Positions 9,827 through 18,890 are shown, numbered from the stretch's first letter. The stretch is 64,000 nucleotides of DNA from Streptomyces noursei ATCC 11455 (GCF_001704275.1 NZ_CP011533.1:6510001-6574000); one strand, 5' to 3'. Numbers and translations: made by a program. Notes: generated by a model from the sequence alone, not told the origin.

Positions 9827-9900
9827 AGGTCTCCTCAGGTCCACGGGGTGTTCACGGCTGGGTGTTCAAGGATTCGAGTGCCGACTCGACTCGAAAGGTA

Positions 9901-9919
9901 ACTAAGGTTAGCCTTACAG
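9901..9919. promoter_or_regulatory. Iron box (IdeR/DmdR operator) in divergent promoter
   Basis: The sequence AGGTTAGCCTTAC at 9905-9917 matches the actinobacterial iron-box core (AGGTTAGNCTNACCT) except for the last two bases. It lies between divergent fecB (start 9826) and the first permease gene (start 9983), exactly where a shared iron-dependent repressor site is expected. It predicts induction of uptake under iron starvation. Confidence 0.75.
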
Positions 9920-9982
9920 AAGTTGGAGCTACCACGTACATCGTGAAGCCGCGAACAGTCAGAGGGAACGGGGGAACCGGAG

Positions 9983-10990
9983 GTGAGGAGCAGCCGCGCC
10001 AAGCTGTTGTCCGGCTTAGGCGCCGCGCTGTTCGCCCTCGTGGTCGCGGCGGCCGTCAGTACGGGCGTGGGCACGCGCGCCATCCCGCTGAGCACCGTCG
10101 CGGACGCGCTGGTCCACTTCGAACCGCACGACGTGAACCACGTGGCCATACGGGAGTTACGGCTCCCCCGCACCGCCCTCGGCGTGCTGGCGGGGGCGGC
10201 GCTGGGACTGGCCGGTGCGGTGATGCAGGGGGTGACCCGCAATCCGCTGGCCGACCCCGGCATCCTGGGGGTGAACGCTGGCGCCGCGCTCTTCGTCGTC
10301 GTCGGCATCGACCTCTTCGGCATCACCGCCCTGTCCGGCTATCTGTGGTTCGGACTCGCGGGCGCCGCACTGGCGGCCTGCCTTGTCCACGCGGTGAGTT
10401 CGCTGGGGCGTGGTGGAGCCACACCCGTCAAACTCGCGCTCTCCGGGGCCGCGGTGAGCGCTGCCCTGACCTCGCTGGTCACCGCGCTCCTGCTGATCGA
10501 TGCGGACACCTTCGACCAGTTCAGGTTCTGGCGGGTCGGCTCGCTGGCCGGTCGGGACGGTGCGGTCATAGGGCAGGCGCTGCCCTTCCTCGCCGCCGGC
10601 GCGGCGCTGGCGCTCGTCTCCGGGCGGCTCCTCAACGCGCTCGCGCTCGGTGAGGACACCGCGCGCTCCCTGGGCCAGCACATCGGCCGAGGCCGCATGC
10701 TGGCGGCACTCTCCGTGGTCCTGCTGTGCGGCGCCGCCACCGCGATGTGCGGACCCATCGCCTTCATCGGCCTGACCGTGCCACACCTGGCGCGCCTGAT
10801 CACCGGTCCCGACTATCGCTGGATACTGCCCTATTCGATGCTGCTGGCACCCCTCGTGCTGCTGGTGGCCGACATCGCGGGCCGGCTGGCGGTACGCCCC
10901 TCCGAGCTGCAGGTCGGGCTGATGACTCCGGTCATCGGCGCACCGGTGTTCGTCATGCTGGTACGCAGGCGCACGCTGGTGGAGCTGTGA
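9983..10990 (+). CDS. Iron-siderophore ABC permease (FecCD family)
   Basis: The 335-residue polytopic protein is of the FecCD/BtuC family: an N-terminal helix, RELRLPRTALGVLAGAALGLAGAVMQ, the coupling-region motif TRNPLADPGILGVNAGA, and CGPIAFIGLTVPHLARLI near the end. These motifs are diagnostic of importers for siderophores, haem or cobalamin. It pairs with the next gene, whose ATG overlaps this stop codon (translational coupling), to form a heterodimeric membrane channel. GTG 9983 follows a purine-rich stretch. Expression probably depends on the iron box just upstream. Confidence 0.93.
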   Translation: MRSSRAKLLSGLGAALFALVVAAAVSTGVGTRAIPLSTVADALVHFEPHDVNHVAIRELRLPRTALGVLAGAALGLAGAVMQGVTRNPLADPGILGVNAGAALFVVVGIDLFGITALSGYLWFGLAGAALAACLVHAVSSLGRGGATPVKLALSGAAVSAALTSLVTALLLIDADTFDQFRFWRVGSLAGRDGAVIGQALPFLAAGAALALVSGRLLNALALGEDTARSLGQHIGRGRMLAALSVVLLCGAATAMCGPIAFIGLTVPHLARLITGPDYRWILPYSMLLAPLVLLVADIAGRLAVRPSELQVGLMTPVIGAPVFVMLVRRRTLVEL

Positions 10991-12093
10991 TGAGCGGCGA
11001 CCCCGCGACCGCACGGGTCGCAGCGGGGGAGCGGGAGACGGCCGCCCGGGAAGCCGCACGGCGGACCGTGGCCGCGGTGCGCCGCCGGGACAGACGGCGT
11101 ACGCGTGCTGTGACCGCCGCCCTGGTGCTCGCCGTGCTGGCCGCGTTCACCGCCGCGCTGGCGCTGGGCGAGTTCGGCGTACCGGTACCGGAGGTCGTCC
11201 GGTCGCTCGCCGGTCCGCTCTTCGGCAGGGCCGCATGGGAGAGCGAGTTCTTCGTCCTCGACGTACGGCTGCCGCGGGTGCTGACGGGCGTACTGACCGG
11301 AGTGGCGTTCGGCCTGTCCGGCGCCCTCTTCCAGAGTCTGATACGCAACCCGCTGGCCAGCCCGGACGTCATCGGCATCACCTCGGGCGCGAGCGCGGCG
11401 GCCGTGGTGTGCGTGTTGCTCCTCGGACTGAGCGGGATGGCGGTGTCCTTTGGAGCGCTCGTGGGTGCGCTGGTCACGGCCGCCCTCATCTATCTGCTCG
11501 CGTGGCGGAGAGGGGTGAGCGGCTACCGCCTCGTCCTCGTCGGTATCGGGATCGCGGCGGTGTTCTCCAGCCTGGTCTCGTACCTGATGACCACCACGCA
11601 GGTCAGCGATGCCCAGCGGGCCCTGGAGTGGCTGACGGGAAGTCTGGACGGGCGCGGCTGGCCGCACGCCGGCACCCTCGCGCTGTGCCTGGTTCCCCTG
11701 CTGCCTGCAACGGCGCTGCTGTCCCGCTCACTGCAGGTGCTGCGGTTCGGTGACGGCATCGCGGCCGGGCTCGGTGTGCGGGTGGAGTCCCGCCGGCTCG
11801 CGCTGCTGGCGGTGGCGGTGGCACTGGCCGCGGTGGCGACCGCTGCGGCCGGCCCGGTCCCGTTCGTGGCCCTGGTCAGTGCGCCGATCGCGCGCGGGCT
11901 GCACCGCGGGCGCGGAGCCGCCTTGACAGCGGCGGCGCTGGTGGGCGCGGTGCTGATGCCCGCGTCCGACTTCCTCGGCCGGCATCTGTTCGGCTCCACG
12001 GAGCTACCGGTCGGTGTGGTGACCGGCGTCGTGGGAGCCCCGTATCTGCTTCTCACACTGGCCAACACCAACCGCTCGGGACACGGCGGTTGA
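10990..12093 (+). CDS. Iron-siderophore ABC permease (FecCD family)
   Basis: The second FecCD-type permease is 367 residues. It has a charged cytosolic N-terminal extension (about 1-45, MSGDPATARVAAGERE) not seen in the first subunit, then RLPRVLTGVLTGVAFGLSGALFQ, IRNPLASPDVIGITSGASAAA and multiple membrane helices. ATG 10990 overlaps the upstream TGA (10988-10990); the longer open frame back to 10726 lies inside the preceding gene and is a shadow. With the first permease and the ATPase it forms the FecBCDE-type importer for ferric siderophore. Confidence 0.93.
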   Translation: MSGDPATARVAAGERETAAREAARRTVAAVRRRDRRRTRAVTAALVLAVLAAFTAALALGEFGVPVPEVVRSLAGPLFGRAAWESEFFVLDVRLPRVLTGVLTGVAFGLSGALFQSLIRNPLASPDVIGITSGASAAAVVCVLLLGLSGMAVSFGALVGALVTAALIYLLAWRRGVSGYRLVLVGIGIAAVFSSLVSYLMTTTQVSDAQRALEWLTGSLDGRGWPHAGTLALCLVPLLPATALLSRSLQVLRFGDGIAAGLGVRVESRRLALLAVAVALAAVATAAAGPVPFVALVSAPIARGLHRGRGAALTAAALVGAVLMPASDFLGRHLFGSTELPVGVVTGVVGAPYLLLTLANTNRSGHGG

Positions 12094-12126
12094 CCATCGA
12101 CGGCAGGAGCCGGAGGACCGGGACGG

Positions 12127-12969
12127 ATGAGTGAACGGCACGTGCTGCGCGCAGAGGAGATCAGGCTGGGTTACAACGGGCGGGAAGTCCTCGGCGGGCT
12201 GTCGTTCGAGGTCCCGCCGGGCGAGGTCACGGTGATCGTGGGCCCGAACGGCTGCGGCAAGTCCACCTTGCTGCGCATACTGGCGCGGCTGCTGCGTCCC
12301 GCCTCGGGAACGGTGTGCCTGGACGGCAGAGACATCCGCACGGTGCCGACCCGGAAGGTCGCCGCCGTACTCGGCATCCTGCCGCAGACTCCCGTCGCGC
12401 CGGCCGGGATACGCGTCAGCGAGCTGGTGGGGCAGGGCCGTTACCCCCATCAAGGCCGGCTGCGGCGGTGGGGGGCCGAGGACGAGGACGCGGTGGCGCA
12501 GGCGCTGCTCGCCACCGGCACCCTGGAGCTCGCCGAGCGCCCGGTGGACGAGCTCTCCGGCGGACAGCGGCAGCGCGCCTGGATCGCGATGGCGCTCGCC
12601 CAGCGTACCGGCCTGCTGCTGCTCGACGAGCCGACGACCTTCCTCGACGTACCGCACCAGGTCGAGGTGCTGGATCTGCTGACCGACCTCAACCGCACGA
12701 ACGGCACCACCGTCGTCGCGGTGCTGCACGACCTCAACCTCGCTTGCCGCTATGCCGACCGCATCGTGGTGATGAACGGCGGCACGATCGTCGCCGAGGG
12801 CCCGCCGTCGCGGATCGTGGACGAAGAACTGATGCGCACAGTTTTCGGCATGGACTGCCGGGTCATCGCGGATCCGGTCTCGGACACCCCGCTGGTCGTG
12901 CCCATCGGGCGCCATCACTGCACGGCCGCGAGGACCGGGCCCGCGGCCGGCGCGGTCAGTCCCCGATGA
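12127..12969 (+). CDS. Siderophore ABC transporter ATPase (FecE/FepC-like)
   Basis: The 280-residue ATPase subunit has Walker A GPNGCGKST at 39-47, Q-loop LPQTPV, signature LSGGQRQRAW near 145, Walker B LLLLDEPT followed by TFLDVPHQ, and an H-loop VLHDLNLACRYADRI. The spacing is that of the siderophore/haem/B12 importer class. It lies 33 bp after the second permease, is transcribed with it, and powers uptake from the cytosolic face. Its last 14 bases overlap the convergent murB-like gene end, so transcription of the two strands may interfere. Confidence 0.94.
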   Translation: MSERHVLRAEEIRLGYNGREVLGGLSFEVPPGEVTVIVGPNGCGKSTLLRILARLLRPASGTVCLDGRDIRTVPTRKVAAVLGILPQTPVAPAGIRVSELVGQGRYPHQGRLRRWGAEDEDAVAQALLATGTLELAERPVDELSGGQRQRAWIAMALAQRTGLLLLDEPTTFLDVPHQVEVLDLLTDLNRTNGTTVVAVLHDLNLACRYADRIVVMNGGTIVAEGPPSRIVDEELMRTVFGMDCRVIADPVSDTPLVVPIGRHHCTAARTGPAAGAVSPR

Positions 12970-13990
12970 AGTCGATCTCGGGCGCGAGCAGGACACCGGT
13001 ACGGTCGAGCACCTGCCGCAGCACGATGTCGACCGCCTCACGAAAGCCGGCCGCGCTTGCCCCGTCGTCGGCGACGAGGGTGTAGTGCACGGACGAGATC
13101 CGGACGCCACAGGTGAGGGAGGCGTTGAGGGCGAAGCCCGCCTGCCGGATGAGCCAGCTCGCGGTGACCCGTGTGGAGCCGTCCGGGAAGCGGGTCACCG
13201 GCGCGCCGAGACCGCGCAGCTTCGAGGCCATCGGGCCACCGACCTCGGGGCTGAAGAAGACACTGCCGATGGAACGGCGGTCGTTCTCGCAGGAGTCCAG
13301 CACCATGCCCTTCCTGCGGCGCACCGCCAGGACCGCCTGGGCGGCCTCGGCCGGGGGCACTTGGCTGCCCAGCGGCACGTCCAGTTCGTCGGCCACGCTG
13401 CGGTAGGTCACCGGACCGCCCAACTCGGCACGGTGCAGCGCGAAGAGGAGGGTCAGCACGGTCCAGCGTCTGGACTTCTTGAACATGCTGGTGCGGTGGC
13501 CCAGTGCGCACTCGGCGGCGTCCAGGGTGATCCGGCGGCCCAGTGCCCAGTCCCACACCTCCACGCTGCGCAGGGTGTCGGAGACCTCCTGCCCGTACGC
13601 TCCCACGTTCTGCACCGGCGTCGCGCCGGTGGTGCCGGGGATGCCGGCCAGCATCTCCATACCGGCCAGTCCTTCGGCGATCAGCGTCTCCACCAGGTCC
13701 CACAGCGGGTGCCCGGCCTGCACCTCGACCAGTACCCGGCCGTCGTCGGCCGGTCCCAGCACCCGTATGCCGCGGGTGGCGATCCGCAGGACGGGCAGGG
13801 AGCACCCCCGGTCGTCGACGAGGACGTTGCTGCCCTCTCCCAGGCATACCGGAGGGGTGGTGCCGTGGTGTACCTCCTGGACGAAGTCCGGGAATTCGGC
13901 AAGGTCGTGGAGTTCGGCCAGGGACGCGGCCGGTCCGCCGATGCCGAGGGTCGTCAACGGGGCGAGCGGCACCCCGCAACTGACATGCAT
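12956..13990 (-). CDS. murB: MurB-like FAD reductase
   Basis: The 344-residue protein is similar to UDP-N-acetylenolpyruvoylglucosamine reductase. It has the N-terminal FAD-binding region (TTLGIGGPAASL, GEGSNVLVDDRG), AGIPGTTGATPVQNVGAYGQEV, and the catalytic C-terminal domain with SIGSVFFSPEV and a terminal APEIDFIGD. GAGGAG six bases before ATG 13990 fixes the start. The housekeeping reaction is NADPH reduction of enolpyruvyl-UDP-GlcNAc to UDP-MurNAc. A copy inside a biosynthetic island, away from division genes, may be a resistant duplicate or an enzyme recruited to the pathway. Comparison with the chromosomal copy would decide. Confidence 0.9.
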   Translation of the reverse strand: MHVSCGVPLAPLTTLGIGGPAASLAELHDLAEFPDFVQEVHHGTTPPVCLGEGSNVLVDDRGCSLPVLRIATRGIRVLGPADDGRVLVEVQAGHPLWDLVETLIAEGLAGMEMLAGIPGTTGATPVQNVGAYGQEVSDTLRSVEVWDWALGRRITLDAAECALGHRTSMFKKSRRWTVLTLLFALHRAELGGPVTYRSVADELDVPLGSQVPPAEAAQAVLAVRRRKGMVLDSCENDRRSIGSVFFSPEVGGPMASKLRGLGAPVTRFPDGSTRVTASWLIRQAGFALNASLTCGVRISSVHYTLVADDGASAAGFREAVDIVLRQVLDRTGVLLAPEIDFIGD

Positions 13991-14221
13991 AGTGGACTCC
14001 TCAGGGACAGTCCTGGAGATCACGAACGTGAGCGCTTCACCGCTGAGCGTGCTCTTCGGCCCGTACGGCAGCGGACTTCCGGCGCGTACCGACCAGTATC
14101 GTCCGCCATTTCGTTGTTTGTCGAAGGACGTGGGCTGTGCTGTCGCCGTACGTTCCGCAACCTCCGGCCGCCCGGTCCGTTCAGGAGCCGGGCCGCCGTC
14201 CCCGCAGAATCCGGCCGGCGC

Positions 14222-15586
14222 TCATCCGCACGTACGGCCCAGCACGTCGTCGGTGAGCTCGACGATCCGCCGGGCATCGGCGGCGTTGTGGCGCTGGAAC
14301 CGTCGGCGCAGATCGGTCAGGCGGGCCTGGCCCCGTGCCGAGGGCACCTGGACGGCGAGGTCCAGTGCCGCCTCGGCGGCCTGGGCCGCGCCATCTAACT
14401 CACCCAGCGACAGCCGCGCTTCGGCGAGCGAGGTCTGGTGCAGCAGGCGGTTACGGGGCTGGCTGTCGTCGAACAGTTCCAGACCGCGGGCCAGGTCGAG
14501 GGCGGCCTCGCCGGGCCTGCCGATCTCCAGCCGGGCCCGGCCGGCGTCGCCCACCAGCACGGCGGGGGTGACCCAATAGGCCCAGGGTTCCTGCCCCCGG
14601 AGCTCGGTCGTCCCCTGCGTGCAGCCGGTGGCCTCGCGGATGGCGGCGGTTTCCTCCAGTGCGCGTTCGCAGCCCGCCAGGTCACCGAGGCTTGCGTGGG
14701 CCCTGGCCTGACGACTGGCCAGCAGTGCCTGTCCGGGGCTCGGGGCCTGGTCGGCGGTGCCCTTGCGGGCGATCTGGATCAGTCGCAGGGCCTCTTCACC
14801 ACGGCCGTGCCACGCGGCTTGGTAGCTCAGACAGGAGATGATGTGCGCGGCCAGCGCGCGGTCGCCCGCGGCGCGTGCGGAACGCAGGGCCTGGAGTAAA
14901 TAGTGCCTGCCGTGGGCCTCGTCACCTAGGTCAGCGGCCATCCAGCCGACAATCTGGCCGAGTTCGGCCACGAGCCGGTGCAACCGGATGCCGGTATCCT
15001 GGTCGTAGGAGCTGGAGTCGGCGAGCCTGATGGCCCACCGCAGGTCCTGGGCCGCCCAGTCCAGCAGCATCCTGCCCCCGTGGTCGTCGTCGAGCCGGCG
15101 GAACTGGGCGATGCGTTCACCGATCAGGTCCAGTACCACGGTGTCGATCCCCTCGCCGCGGAGCTGGGCGGCGGGCGGGACATCGGCGTTGAGCAGCCAG
15201 TCCAGGGCCACGGTGACCGGGTCCTGGACCCCCGCCGCGGTGAGCGGCGCGGACTGGTCCCGCTGTCCTGGCGGGGACGGGCATCCGGCGAGGCAGAGCG
15301 CCGACGGCATCTCCGGTAATCGGTCCTGGCCGGGCCCTAGTGCCGGGGGCGGGAATTTGCCGGGCCACAGCCTGTGGAGCGGCACCGGCTCCCCCAGCCG
15401 TTCGGCGAGTATCTCGGAGACCACACGAGGCAGCCCGTGACGCGGACACGACCCCTTGAGCCAGTTGTACGGCGCCTTGGCGCTGATGGTGCCTGCACCG
15501 CACACCCTGTTGATCTCCCGTGCCAGGCGGTCCGGGGACCAGGACAGTCGGCGCAGGCACTCGGCCAATACCGAGGTGTTGTTCAT
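14222..15586 (-). CDS. XRE-type regulator with TPR-like C-terminal domain
   Basis: The 454-residue protein has an N-terminal Cro/C1-like helix-turn-helix region (SVLAECLRRLSWSPDRLAR, then AKAPYNWLKGSCPRHGLP) and a long alpha-helical tetratricopeptide-like C-terminal region (about 200-440). This is a common Streptomyces regulator layout linked to development and antibiotic production. ATG 15586 is preferred because protein-like sequence begins there (MNNTSVLAECLRR), with a purine-rich GGGGGACGTAAGAGG before it; a longer frame reaches 15667. It lies between the MurB-like gene and an MFS gene on the same strand. Ligand and targets are unknown. Confidence 0.8.
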   Translation of the reverse strand: MNNTSVLAECLRRLSWSPDRLAREINRVCGAGTISAKAPYNWLKGSCPRHGLPRVVSEILAERLGEPVPLHRLWPGKFPPPALGPGQDRLPEMPSALCLAGCPSPPGQRDQSAPLTAAGVQDPVTVALDWLLNADVPPAAQLRGEGIDTVVLDLIGERIAQFRRLDDDHGGRMLLDWAAQDLRWAIRLADSSSYDQDTGIRLHRLVAELGQIVGWMAADLGDEAHGRHYLLQALRSARAAGDRALAAHIISCLSYQAAWHGRGEEALRLIQIARKGTADQAPSPGQALLASRQARAHASLGDLAGCERALEETAAIREATGCTQGTTELRGQEPWAYWVTPAVLVGDAGRARLEIGRPGEAALDLARGLELFDDSQPRNRLLHQTSLAEARLSLGELDGAAQAAEAALDLAVQVPSARGQARLTDLRRRFQRHNAADARRIVELTDDVLGRTCG

Positions 15587-15632
15587 CCTCTTACGTCCCC
15601 CGCCTCGATCTGAACAGTGTTCGGTGGTAAAC

Positions 15633-15663
15633 GCACTCCGTCCCATCGTCCTATCGGGAGTGC
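15633..15663. promoter_or_regulatory. Inverted repeat upstream of XRE regulator gene
   Basis: GCACTCC (15633-15639) and GGAGTGC (15657-15663) are inverted with a 17-base spacer, 47-77 bases before the regulator start. It could be an autoregulatory operator or the end of the upstream MFS transcript. No T-tract is visible. Confidence 0.35.
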
Positions 15664-15783
15664 CCAATACTCAAACGAAAAAGGACGGGATCGAGTTGCC
15701 GAAGCGGTGTGGGACGCGCCACGAACCGGACGGTATGGACACACCGAAGGCGGCGGCGAGTTGGCTGAGAATCGGCACGGAAA

Positions 15784-17091
15784 TTAGTTGAGTAATTTAC
15801 TGGCTTCGCTGGTGTCGGCAGCGGGCGAGCGCTCCGCCCGTAGCGCAGGCCAGTAGAGCAGACCCCCGGCAATCAACACGGTGACCGCGAATCCAAAAGG
15901 TGCGCTGAATGAACCGGTGAATTCGGCCAACCAGCCGGTCAGTAACACCCCTCCGGTTGTGGCGGCCGTATTGGCGAAGTTCATCAGCCCGCCGACCGCG
16001 CCGACCGCGTGCGGTGGGGCCAGGAGCCCCGGCAGGCTCCAGGCCACCGGCGCGGCCACGGCGAGACCGCTGAGGGAGAGGGACATCCAGAAGACCGCGC
16101 CGAGCGGCGAGCCGGCCCCCCCTGCGCAGCCGATGGTGGCGCCCAGCGCCAGACCGCCCAGCAGGACCGGCCTGCGGGCGGCGACGGCGTCCCGGCCGCC
16201 GCGCACCATGCGGTCGACCAGCCATCCCCCGAAGGCGAACTCGGCCAGGGCCGCTACCAGCCACGGCACCATGGCGTACAGGCCGGCCTGGCCCAGTGCT
16301 ACGCCGAACTGCTTCTGGAAGAAGACCGGCATCCAGGTCAGCACCACGTTGATGGTGTAGCCGTAGCAGGCGAAGCCCAGTGATATCGCCCAGATACGGC
16401 GGGAGCGCAGTACGCCACGCAATCCGCCCGGCGTGCCGTGGACGCCCTGGGCATCGTCGCCGCAGACCTCCGCGTGCTCCGTACCGCGCGGTCGGGGATG
16501 CCCGGCCGGATCGCGGTAGCCCCACCACCACGCCACGGCGAACAGCAGGCTCAGCACAGTGGTGAACAGGAACCCGGCCCGCCATCCCCACACGCTGATC
16601 ACCCACGCCAGTGAGGGGAAGGCGAACACGTTGGCCAGCTTCGTGGCGCCGTCGAACAGCGCGGTGGCCCGGCCCCGTTCAACGGCGGGGAACCATGCGG
16701 CGGTCGCCTTCGAGGCGCCGACCATCGACGGTCCCTCGGCCACGCCCAGCAGCAACCGGGCCAGTATGACGAGCCCCAGACCGGAGGCCATGGCCGTCAG
16801 CAGACTCGCCAGGGCCCATAACGGAACGGCGATGCGGTTCAGCCATTGCACCCCGATACGGTCGGCCAACAGGCCGGAGGGCAGCTGGACCAGGCAGTAG
16901 GACCAGTTGAAAGCGGCCAATACCAAACCGAGTTCGCCGAGGCTCAACCCGAACTCCTCGGCGAGCGGGGTGCTGGCCACCGATAAAACCGTACGGTCGA
17001 AGAAGTTGACGACGATTCCACCGGCCAGGAGTGAGCCGATGGCCCAGCGGGCGCGGCCAGGGAGTGTCATGGAATTCGAACCATCCTTCAT
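15784..17091 (-). CDS. MFS transporter, ACS (anion:cation symporter) type
   Basis: The 435-residue 12-helix transporter has helix 1 IVVNFFDRTVLSVASTPLAEEF, loop SGLLADRIGVQWLNR and helix 4 RLLLGVAEGPSMVGASKATAAWFP, the pattern of the ACS subfamily that moves organic anions such as hexuronates, phthalate or tartrate. ATG 17091 gives a short polar leader; ATG 17070 (MTLPGRAR) is an alternative. It sits between the XRE regulator and the cysE/cysK pair on one strand. It may take up a carboxylic-acid precursor or export an acidic product. The substrate cannot be read from sequence. Confidence 0.85.
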   Translation of the reverse strand: MKDGSNSMTLPGRARWAIGSLLAGGIVVNFFDRTVLSVASTPLAEEFGLSLGELGLVLAAFNWSYCLVQLPSGLLADRIGVQWLNRIAVPLWALASLLTAMASGLGLVILARLLLGVAEGPSMVGASKATAAWFPAVERGRATALFDGATKLANVFAFPSLAWVISVWGWRAGFLFTTVLSLLFAVAWWWGYRDPAGHPRPRGTEHAEVCGDDAQGVHGTPGGLRGVLRSRRIWAISLGFACYGYTINVVLTWMPVFFQKQFGVALGQAGLYAMVPWLVAALAEFAFGGWLVDRMVRGGRDAVAARRPVLLGGLALGATIGCAGGAGSPLGAVFWMSLSLSGLAVAAPVAWSLPGLLAPPHAVGAVGGLMNFANTAATTGGVLLTGWLAEFTGSFSAPFGFAVTVLIAGGLLYWPALRAERSPAADTSEASKLLN

Positions 17092-17219
17092 CGGGTCGTG
17101 GGGACACCGTGATTCCGGTGACTCCGATGAAGATCCACACTAAATTCCGCCCCGGCCGCCCCTGCCCCGGGTGGGCATTTACCGGCCAACCGCAGTCGGC
17201 CCCATGGGCCGGACGTTGC

Positions 17220-17861
17220 TCAGGCGCTGTTGTCCGCCCGGGAGATATCCGCCTTCTTTCGTTGACGGGCGACAGTGGGCTCGCCCATGATGCGGCGGCC
17301 GGGCGCCACATCGTCGAGCACCAGGGCGTGCGCACCGATCAGAGCGTCGTCACCGATGGCCAGGGGCCCGAGCACGGTGGCGTTCACGCCGAGCGTGACG
17401 CGGTCGCCGACCTGCGGGTGGCGCCGGTCCCCGCTGGGCCGCAGCTTGTCTCGCCACCACCCCACAGCACCCAGCGTGACCTGCTGGTAGATGGTGACGT
17501 CGTCGCCCAGCACGGCGGTCTCGCCGATCACCACGCCGGTGCCGTGGTCGATGAACAGCCGCCGGCCGATCCTCGCCCCCGGGTGGATCTCGACGCCGGT
17601 CAGCACCCGTGCGGAGCTGGTCAGTACGCGCGCGGCGATCCGGTGACGCCGGGCGTACAGGTGGTGCGCGACGCGATAGATCCACACCGCGGGAAGCGTG
17701 GAGTGGAACACCGCCTCCGCCCGGGAGGCGATCGAGGGGTCGCGGGCCAGCGTCGTGTCGATGTCTTCGAGCATCCGCGACAGCGGACCGTTCCCGGTGC
17801 GCCGGCTGCCGAACGGCACTGCGGCCGCTCCCGGTTTCCGGTCGGGCTTCGACTGGAGCAT
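17220..17861 (-). CDS. cysE: Serine O-acetyltransferase
   Basis: The 213-residue protein has an N-terminal helical segment (LARDPSIASRAEAVFHSTLPAVWIYRVAHHLY) followed by left-handed beta-helix hexapeptide repeats (GVEIHPGARIGRRLFIDHGTGVVIGE, then VTIYQQVTLGAVG). The catalytic His of the HGTGVVIGET motif is present. It transfers acetyl from acetyl-CoA to L-serine, making O-acetylserine. Its start lies three bases after the stop of the CysK-like gene upstream, so the pair is cotranscribed and the product feeds that enzyme. Both copies in an island suggest supply of cysteine or a beta-substituted alanine for the pathway rather than housekeeping. Confidence 0.93.
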   Translation of the reverse strand: MLQSKPDRKPGAAAVPFGSRRTGNGPLSRMLEDIDTTLARDPSIASRAEAVFHSTLPAVWIYRVAHHLYARRHRIAARVLTSSARVLTGVEIHPGARIGRRLFIDHGTGVVIGETAVLGDDVTIYQQVTLGAVGWWRDKLRPSGDRRHPQVGDRVTLGVNATVLGPLAIGDDALIGAHALVLDDVAPGRRIMGEPTVARQRKKADISRADNSA

Positions 17862-17864
17862 GGC

Positions 17865-18890
17865 TCAGTTCCCCATGCTTTCGGCCTTCTCCCAGTCTTC
17901 CTTCGAGCCGGAGTCCGCGAAGACCGTGACCACGATGTCGTCGGGGCCGAGGTTCTTCGCCTTCTCGCGCGCGATCAGCCAGCTGGCGCCGGCCGAGGAG
18001 CCGATCCTGGTGCCGGTTTCCTTCCAGAAGTCGTACATCGCCCGGAGCGCTTCGGGGTGCGAGACCTGCGCGCTCTCGAACTCCGGGAGCAGCTTTTCCA
18101 CGAACGGCTGGCGCATCCCGTAGGTCATCCCGCCGGCGCCGGCGAACTTCGGTTTGGCGTTGGGGGGTTCGGGTGTCCCGTACGGAAGCTCGGCGGGGGT
18201 CACGCCGATGACAGACAGGCCGGGGGCGATGCCCCGCAGCGCCCGCGCCACGCCGGCGAGCATGCCGCCGCTGCCCACCGCCGCCACCACGGCAGCGGGG
18301 TGGGCACCGTCGAGCTGGCCCACGATCTCCCGGCCGGTGAAGAACTGGTGCGCGGCGACATTCGCCATGTTCCGGTGCTGCGCCAGCAGCGTCCAGCTCG
18401 GGTCGTCCGCCGCGATCTCCGAGGCGCGCCGCATGATGGCGAGCGGGAACTCGGACGCCGGCACCAGGTCGATGGCGCATCCCCCCTCGGAGAGATGGGT
18501 CAGCAGGCTCTGGGGCACCGAATCCGGCATCACGGCCCGTACGGGGATTCCCGTGATCTTGCTCAGTCCCGTCAGCGCGCGGGCCATGTTGCCGCCCGAG
18601 CAGTCCACGACCTTTAACGGGCCCTCTTTGTCCGTGTGTTCGTTGATGGCGCGGCAGAGCATGGAGTACCCGGGACGGTCCTTGGCAGAGCCGGACGGGT
18701 TCCGGAGCTCGTACTTGGCCATGATCTTCGCCCCGCCGGGCGGACCGGGCACCTCGACGAGCGGTGTACCGCCCAGGGTGGCCCGGAATTCGCGCAGCCC
18801 CGGATATTGGGCGAGCGCCGTGGTCTCGTCGACTGCCGCATCCAGCGGCTCGGTTACGGAGAGTTCGATCTGAGGCGGTTGTGTCGCCAT
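17865..18890 (-). CDS. CysK-like PLP enzyme (beta-replacement)
   Basis: The 341-residue fold-type II PLP enzyme is of the cysteine synthase/cystathionine beta-synthase family. The Schiff-base Lys is in NPSGSAKDRPG, the substrate-carboxylate loop is CSGGNMA in place of the usual TSGNTG, a glycine-rich phosphate loop VGSGGMLAG follows, and the end reads VFADSGSKEDW. ATG 18890 (MATQPPQIELS) is preferred over the longer frame to 19025. It is coupled to the serine acetyltransferase that follows it. The altered substrate loop suggests a nucleophile other than sulfide, so the product may be a beta-substituted alanine, though plain cysteine is possible. Confidence 0.88.
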   Translation of the reverse strand: MATQPPQIELSVTEPLDAAVDETTALAQYPGLREFRATLGGTPLVEVPGPPGGAKIMAKYELRNPSGSAKDRPGYSMLCRAINEHTDKEGPLKVVDCSGGNMARALTGLSKITGIPVRAVMPDSVPQSLLTHLSEGGCAIDLVPASEFPLAIMRRASEIAADDPSWTLLAQHRNMANVAAHQFFTGREIVGQLDGAHPAAVVAAVGSGGMLAGVARALRGIAPGLSVIGVTPAELPYGTPEPPNAKPKFAGAGGMTYGMRQPFVEKLLPEFESAQVSHPEALRAMYDFWKETGTRIGSSAGASWLIAREKAKNLGPDDIVVTVFADSGSKEDWEKAESMGN

